Source: Naasia sp. SYSU D00948 (GTDB lineage Bacteria > Actinomycetota > Actinomycetes > Actinomycetales > Microbacteriaceae). Taken from it: 64,000 bases of DNA. Location of the stretch: assembly GCF_017916515.1 (NCBI RefSeq), contig NZ_JAFMTA010000001.1, positions 2,035,127 to 2,099,126 on the forward strand. Direction: 5' to 3'. Positions within the stretch are counted from its first letter, which is position 1. Every line of letters starts with the position of its first letter. Of the stretch, positions 59,604 through 64,000 are shown in pieces. The translations under genes and the position numbers were made by a program. The notes under the pieces are model-generated. The model made no database searches. It worked only from the letters and a program-made list of their open reading frames with translations, and was not told where the DNA came from.

Positions 59604-61619
59604 ATGAGCGGAGCAGCGACGGCGGAGGACCGTCCCGTCCCGCGCCCGGAGCGCACCAGCCGAGCCGCCGTCGTGGCGGCCCGGCTGGTCGCCGTTCTCG
59701 CCGCCGTCGCTGCGGCAGCGGCCGTCGCTCTCCCGCTCGCGACAGGCGGCGGATGGGCGGCGGACCTGTTCCGAACGCCGGAACCGGTCGTCGCGCCGTC
59801 CTTCGCGGCGGCCGCCGCCGTGCTCGTGGGAATGCCCGCCGCGCGGCGCCTCGCGTGGCTGCTCCTCGTCGTGGCGGCGTCGGCCGGAGCGTATGTGCTC
59901 GCGTCCTCGATCGCCGCCGCCGGTCCCTCGTCCCTCGCCGATTGGGCGCGCTCCTGGACCTGGATCCCCGGCCTGCTCGTCACGACCGCCGTCCTCCCTC
60001 ACGTCGTGCCGTACGGCCGGCCGCTGCCCGGGGTCTGGCGCGCCGTGGCCGCAGCGGCGGCGGCCTTCACCGTGCTCTCGACCGCCGTGACCGCCGTGGC
60101 GGCCGCTGCCGGCATCCGCTTCCAGCCCTTCTCGACGCCCCTCTTCACGGTGCCGCTGCTCGTCCTGGTGCTGGCCGGTGTCGTGTCCGTGGTGGTCCGG
60201 GTCCGCCGCGGGGGCCCTGGGGAGCGGCGCCAGCTCGCGTGGGTCGGCTACGGCCTCGTGATCGCCGTCGTCGCGACCTTCACCGCACCACCGTGGGCGG
60301 TGGCCATCGCGGTGCTCGCCGTACCGCTCGGGCTCGCGGTCGCCGCGACGCGCTACCGGCTGTACGACATCGACCTCGTCGTCGATCGCACGCTCGTCGG
60401 GCTGGCCCTGCTCGCCGGCAGCGCCCTCGTCTACGCCGCGGTGACCGGATGGGCGGGCGCGCTGTTCGGGGCCTCGTCTCCGGTGGCCGGGTTCGTCGCG
60501 GCCTTCAGCGTCGCCCTCGTCTTCCACCCGCTCCATCTCGCCGTGCGCCGCGCGGTGGCCCGCCTGTTCCGCGGCCGGCGGCCGGATCCCGCCGAGCTCC
60601 GCCAGCGGGTCTCCCGCGCCGTGGCCGATGCCGGCAGCCCGAGTGAGGCTCTCTCCGCGGGCGCCGCCGAGGTGGCCCGGGCACTGGCGCTCCCGGCCGT
60701 CGCCGTGGAGGTCCCGCTTCCGGACGGCGGAACCGCCACGGTTTCCGCGGGCAGGACGCCGGATGCCGCTGACGGGGCGATCGAGCTCCCGCTCCGGCTT
60801 CACGGCGAGGCCGTCGCCCGGCTCCGCGTCCTCCCACCGCGAGGGCGCGACGTCCTGCCGCCGCCCGACCGGCGCGCCCTGGAGGAGATGGCCGAGGCGC
60901 TCACGGCCCCCGCGTACGCCGTGCGCCTCGCCTCGGCGCTCGACGCCTCCAGGACCGAGCTGCTCACCGCGCGGGAGGACGAGCGCCGCCGCCTCCGCCG
61001 CGACCTGCACGACGGACTCGGCCCGCAGCTCGCCGCGGCCGTCATGACCCTCGACACCGCCGCCTCGGCGCTGGGGCGCGGGGACATTGAGCGCGCCGAC
61101 CGCCTCGTGACGGCCGGCCGGAACGACGTGGGGGAGGCGGTCCGCGACGTGCGGCAGCTCGTCGAGGGCCTGCGACCGCCGTCCCTCGACGACCTCGGCC
61201 TCGTCGAGACCCTCCGCGCGGGCGCCGCCGCCCTCGGGGGCCGCGAGCGCGATCCCGACGAGCGGCGCCCGCAGATCACGGTCGAGGCGGGGGCCCTGCC
61301 GCCCCTGCCCGCCGCCACCGAGGTCGCCGCGCTCCGGATCGCGCAGGAGGCGATCCTCAACGCCGTGCGGCACGCGGAGGCGAGCCGCATCCGCGTCGTC
61401 CTGCACGCAGCGCCGGACGGGCTCGAGCTCGACGTCCTCGACGACGGCCGCGGGATCCCGTCGGACGCCGGCCGCGAGGTCCGCTCGGGCGGCGGCGGCG
61501 TCGGGCTGGGCTCGATGCGCGAGCGCGCCGCGGAGCTCGGCGGTTCCCTCTCCGTCACCGCACTCGACCCGGCGGGCACCCGTGTGCACGCCCTGCTTCC
61601 CCTCGAGGAGTCCCGATGA
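59604..61619 (+). CDS. NarL-type sensor histidine kinase
   Basis: This 671-residue kinase has an N-terminal membrane region of about eight segments (residues 20-330). A GAF-like region follows (about 345-440). Then come the HisKA_3 dimerisation domain with the phospho-acceptor His469 in RRDLHDGLGPQ and the ATPase domain (IAQEAILNAVRHAEASRI, LDDGRGIP, GLGSMRERAAELGG). Its stop overlaps the response regulator ATG (ATGA). The signal is unknown; the large membrane sensor suggests an envelope or lipid cue. Confidence 0.9.
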   Translation: MSGAATAEDRPVPRPERTSRAAVVAARLVAVLAAVAAAAAVALPLATGGGWAADLFRTPEPVVAPSFAAAAAVLVGMPAARRLAWLLLVVAASAGAYVLASSIAAAGPSSLADWARSWTWIPGLLVTTAVLPHVVPYGRPLPGVWRAVAAAAAAFTVLSTAVTAVAAAAGIRFQPFSTPLFTVPLLVLVLAGVVSVVVRVRRGGPGERRQLAWVGYGLVIAVVATFTAPPWAVAIAVLAVPLGLAVAATRYRLYDIDLVVDRTLVGLALLAGSALVYAAVTGWAGALFGASSPVAGFVAAFSVALVFHPLHLAVRRAVARLFRGRRPDPAELRQRVSRAVADAGSPSEALSAGAAEVARALALPAVAVEVPLPDGGTATVSAGRTPDAADGAIELPLRLHGEAVARLRVLPPRGRDVLPPPDRRALEEMAEALTAPAYAVRLASALDASRTELLTAREDERRRLRRDLHDGLGPQLAAAVMTLDTAASALGRGDIERADRLVTAGRNDVGEAVRDVRQLVEGLRPPSLDDLGLVETLRAGAAALGGRERDPDERRPQITVEAGALPPLPAATEVAALRIAQEAILNAVRHAEASRIRVVLHAAPDGLELDVLDDGRGIPSDAGREVRSGGGGVGLGSMRERAAELGGSLSVTALDPAGTRVHALLPLEESR

Positions 61620-62248
61620 AGGCCGTGCTCGCCGACGACCATCCCGTGTTCCGGCGAGGACTCCGCGTCCTCCTCGAGGACCTCGACGTCGACGTCGTGG
61701 GGGAGGCATCCGACGGCGCGGAGGCGGTGGAGCTCGTCCGCCGCCTCAAGCCCGACGTCGTGCTGATGGACGTCCAGATGCCCGTGCTGTCGGGGCTCGA
61801 GGCGACCCGGCAGCTGATCGCCGACGACCCGGAGACCCGCGTGCTCGTCCTCACGATGATCGCGGACGACGATGCCGTCGTCGCCGCCCTTCAGGCCGGG
61901 GCGCTGGGGTACCTCCTCAAGGGCGCGGGACAGGAGGAGATCGGGCAGGCGCTCGCCGCTGTGTCATCGGGGCAGGCGGTGTACGGGCCGGAGATCGCGC
62001 GGCGGATGCGCACGCTGCTCACCTCCGGCGGCCGGACGGCGCAGCCGTTTCCCGAGCTCGCCGAGCGGGAGCGCGAGGTGCTCGACCTCCTCGCGGGCGG
62101 GCGCGCGAACGCGGACATCGCGCGGAAGCTCTTCCTGTCCGAGAAGACGGTGCGCAACTACGTGAGCTCGATCTTCACGAAGCTCGGCGTCCGCGACCGC
62201 GCCGAGGCCATCGTCCGCGCGCGGGAGGCCGGCCTCGGCAGGAGCTGA
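61616..62248 (+). CDS. NarL/FixJ-family response regulator
   Basis: This 210-residue regulator has a receiver domain with phospho-acceptor Asp52 in VVLMDVQMPVLSG, the acid pair near LADDHPVFRRG, and Lys in GYLLKGA. A LuxR-type helix-turn-helix follows (LAEREREVLDLLAGGRANADIARKLFLSEKTVRNYVSSIFTKL). It pairs with the kinase at 59604 with which it overlaps by four bases. No target operator was identified. Confidence 0.94.
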   Translation: MKAVLADDHPVFRRGLRVLLEDLDVDVVGEASDGAEAVELVRRLKPDVVLMDVQMPVLSGLEATRQLIADDPETRVLVLTMIADDDAVVAALQAGALGYLLKGAGQEEIGQALAAVSSGQAVYGPEIARRMRTLLTSGGRTAQPFPELAEREREVLDLLAGGRANADIARKLFLSEKTVRNYVSSIFTKLGVRDRAEAIVRAREAGLGRS

Positions 62249-62269
62249 GCCGCCGCCGCGCACGTCCTG

Positions 62270-62464
62270 TAACATGGACGCCGCACCTCGCTCAGCGGGG
62301 TGACTTCGCGTGCCCACCAGGCCTCCGCAGCCACCGGTCCTCTCCTCATCGAGAGGCGGCTGCGCGCCGGGCACCAGGATCCGCGGCCGACCGGTCGCGG
62401 AAGGCAACCGAATCGGTGTCGCTCCCGCGCGTGCGGGCGTGCGCCGGGAACAGGAGAAACGGCC
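62270..62464 (+). promoter_or_regulatory. rpsB promoter (-10 TAACAT) and long structured leader
   Basis: TAACAT at 62270-62275 predicts a leader of about 180 nt. It contains a CCTCTC/GAGAGG hairpin at 62339-62356 and several GC-rich complementary blocks, ending with AGGAG at 62452-62456. Such leaders on rpsB are often sites of ribosomal protein feedback control; I could not match a named element. Confidence 0.4.
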
Positions 62465-63466
62465 GTGGCCGTCGTCACCATCCGCCAGCTGCTCGACAGC
62501 GGCGTCCACTTCGGGCATCAGACCCGCCGGTGGAACCCGAAGGTCAAGCGCTTCATCCTCACGGAGCGCAGCGGGATCCACATCATCGACCTCCAGCAGT
62601 CGCTCGCCTACATCGACAAGGCGTACGACTTCGTGAAGGAGACCGTCGCGCACGGCGGCACCATCCTCTTCGTCGGCACCAAGAAGCAGGCGCAGGAGGC
62701 CATCGCCGAGCAGGCTCAGCGGGTCGGCCAGCCGTACGTGAACCAGCGCTGGCTCGGCGGTCTGCTGACCAACTTCTCGACCGTGCACAAGCGCCTCAAC
62801 CGGCTCAAGGAGCTCGACCTCGTCGACTTCGACGACACGACCAAGGGCTACACGAAGAAGGAGCTGCTCATCCAGCGCCGCGAGCGGGACAAGCTCGAGA
62901 AGACGCTGGGCGGCATCCGGAACCTCGCGAAGACCCCGTCGGCGATCTGGGTCGTCGACAGCAAGCGCGAGCACCTCGCCGTCGACGAGGCCAAGAAGCT
63001 CGGCATCCCCGTGATCGGCATCCTCGACACGAACGCCGACCCGGACGAGCTCGCCTACCCGATCCCGGGCAACGACGACGCGATCCGCTCCGTCGCCCTG
63101 CTCACGCGCATCATCGCGGACGCCGCCGCTGAGGGCCTGATCCAGCGCCACCAGAAGCCGTCCGAGGGTGAGGCAGAGGCCGAGCCGCTCGCCGAGTGGG
63201 AGCGCGAGCTCCTCGAGGCCGGCCAGGCCGAGTCCGTCCCGGCCGACGTGCCCGCCACCCCGGCGGACGTCGAGGCCGCGGTGGACGCCGCTCCGGTCCG
63301 CGAGAACGACGCGGACGCGCAGGCCGACCTCACCGCGCAGGCGGACGAGACGGTCGTCCCGGAGCACGCGCCCGAGAGCCAGGACCAGGTCGAGGCGAAG
63401 ATCGAGGCCACCTCCACCGAGGACGAGAAGACGCCGCGCGGCGCCAAGCAGTCCGCATCGAAGTAA
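62465..63466 (+). CDS. rpsB: 30S ribosomal protein S2
   Basis: S2 is a late-assembling small-subunit protein. The 333-residue product has [58 protein letters not shown] and [28 protein letters not shown]2 is usually about 230-260 residues; here about 85 extra Ala/Glu/Asp-rich residues form the C-terminus. GTG start with AGGAG 8 nt upstream. tsf follows 20 nt later. Confidence 0.97.
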   Translation: MAVVTIRQLLDSGVHFGHQTRRWNPKVKRFILTERSGIHIIDLQQSLAYIDKAYDFVKETVAHGGTILFVGTKKQAQEAIAEQAQRVGQPYVNQRWLGGLLTNFSTVHKRLNRLKELDLVDFDDTTKGYTKKELLIQRRERDKLEKTLGGIRNLAKTPSAIWVVDSKREHLAVDEAKKLGIPVIGILDTNADPDELAYPIPGNDDAIRSVALLTRIIADAAAEGLIQRHQKPSEGEAEAEPLAEWERELLEAGQAESVPADVPATPADVEAAVDAAPVRENDADAQADLTAQADETVVPEHAPESQDQVEAKIEATSTEDEKTPRGAKQSASK

Positions 63467-63486
63467 TCACCACAGGGAGTCAGGAA

Positions 63487-64000
63487 TGGCAAGCTTCACC
63501 GCAGCCGACGTCAAGACGCTGCGTGACCGGCTCGGCGCCGGCATGCTCGACAGCAAGAACGCGCTGGTCGAGGCGGACGGGGACATCGAGAAGGCCATCG
63601 AGATCCTTCGCGTGAAGGGCCTCAAGGGCGTCGCGAAGCGCGAGGGCCGCACCACCACCGCGGGCCTCGTGGCCGCGAAGGAAGGCGCCGGCTCCGCGAC
63701 CCTCATCGAGCTCGCGAGCGAGACCGACTTCGTCGCGAAGAACGAGCGGTTCATCGACCTGGCCGACCGGGTCCTCGAGGCCGTCGCCGCGGCCGGCGCG
63801 TCCAACGCCGAGGAGGGCAACGCCGCGGCCGCCGGGTCGCAGACCGTCGGTGAGCTCATCAACGACGAGGCTGCGCTGCTCGGCGAGAAGGTCGAGCTCC
63901 GTCGCGTCGCCAAGGTGCCGGGCGAGAAGTTCGCGATCTACCTCCACAAGACCAGCAAGGACCTGCCCCCGCAGGTCGGCGTGGTGGTCGGCTACACCGG
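63487..64000 (+). CDS. tsf: translation elongation factor Ts (partial, runs off the window)
   Basis: EF-Ts exchanges nucleotide on EF-Tu. About 171 residues are visible, beginning [27 protein letters not shown] (UBA domain) and including the EF-Tu contact motif [14 protein letters not shown] 63487 has GGGAG 7 nt upstream. The reading frame is open to the window end; the C-terminal dimerisation part is missing. Confidence 0.96.

Overview
This is a high-GC actinobacterial chromosome segment, most like Microbacteriaceae. The evidence is the conserved order of housekeeping genes (recG-coaD, DUF177-rpmF-rnc-mutM, smc-ftsY-ffh, rpsP-khpA-rimM-trmD-rplS-lepB-rnhB-DUF2469-yraN-comM-dprA-xerC-M23-rpsB-tsf), frequent GTG and TTG starts, and TAnnnT -10 boxes placed 6-9 nt before many start codons, which implies leaderless mRNAs. 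I saw no tRNA, rRNA, CRISPR array or insertion sequence.

1-8.1 kb: the recG tail and coaD, then a coenzyme F420 block. It holds an Fgd-like luciferase-family enzyme, cofE, F420-dependent glucose-6-phosphate dehydrogenase (fgd) and a CYP152-type P450 peroxygenase. Facing them is a three-gene ABC importer matching the family proposed to import F420-0. cofE is the only F420 biosynthesis gene here, which fits salvage of F420-0 followed by polyglutamylation.

8.2-16.9 kb: a one-direction cluster for reductive pyrimidine (or hydantoin) degradation. It encodes a beta-ureidopropionase-like nitrilase, a dihydropyrimidinase, a luciferase-family oxidoreductase, a two-permease ABC importer with an NMT1/THI5-type binding lipoprotein, and a class III aminotransferase. 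No dihydropyrimidine dehydrogenase is present; the luciferase-family protein occupies the place where the ring-reducing enzyme would be expected.

17.0-29.8 kb: DUF177-rpmF-rnc-mutM, then GNAT, YdjM-like and SulP genes, smc, and a GH13 glucosidase/luciferase-family operon. 29.8-42.7 kb: ftsY, a gamma-carbonic-anhydrase-like protein, an aldo/keto reductase, ffh, a nucleoside hydrolase, another luciferase-family protein, a YbdK-type ligase, an EamA transporter, rpsP-khpA-rimM-trmD, map and a membrane protein. 42.7-44.1 kb is a lower-GC island with one orphan membrane protein. 44.1-50.2 kb returns to the conserved rplS-to-dprA run.

50.2-57.2 kb is accessory DNA between dprA and xerC: a secreted M43-type metalloprotease, a LysR regulator, a P1B ATPase with an extreme His-rich N-terminus under a CsoR-type operator, a MOSC protein and a metallophosphoesterase. 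xerC and an M23 protein follow, then a membrane protein with a NarL-type two-component pair, then rpsB and the start of tsf.

Several tail-to-tail gene junctions carry different families of palindromic or tandem repeats. The clearest is a three-unit array of 55-bp imperfect palindromes after ftsY, followed by a perfect 26-bp inverted repeat after trmD.
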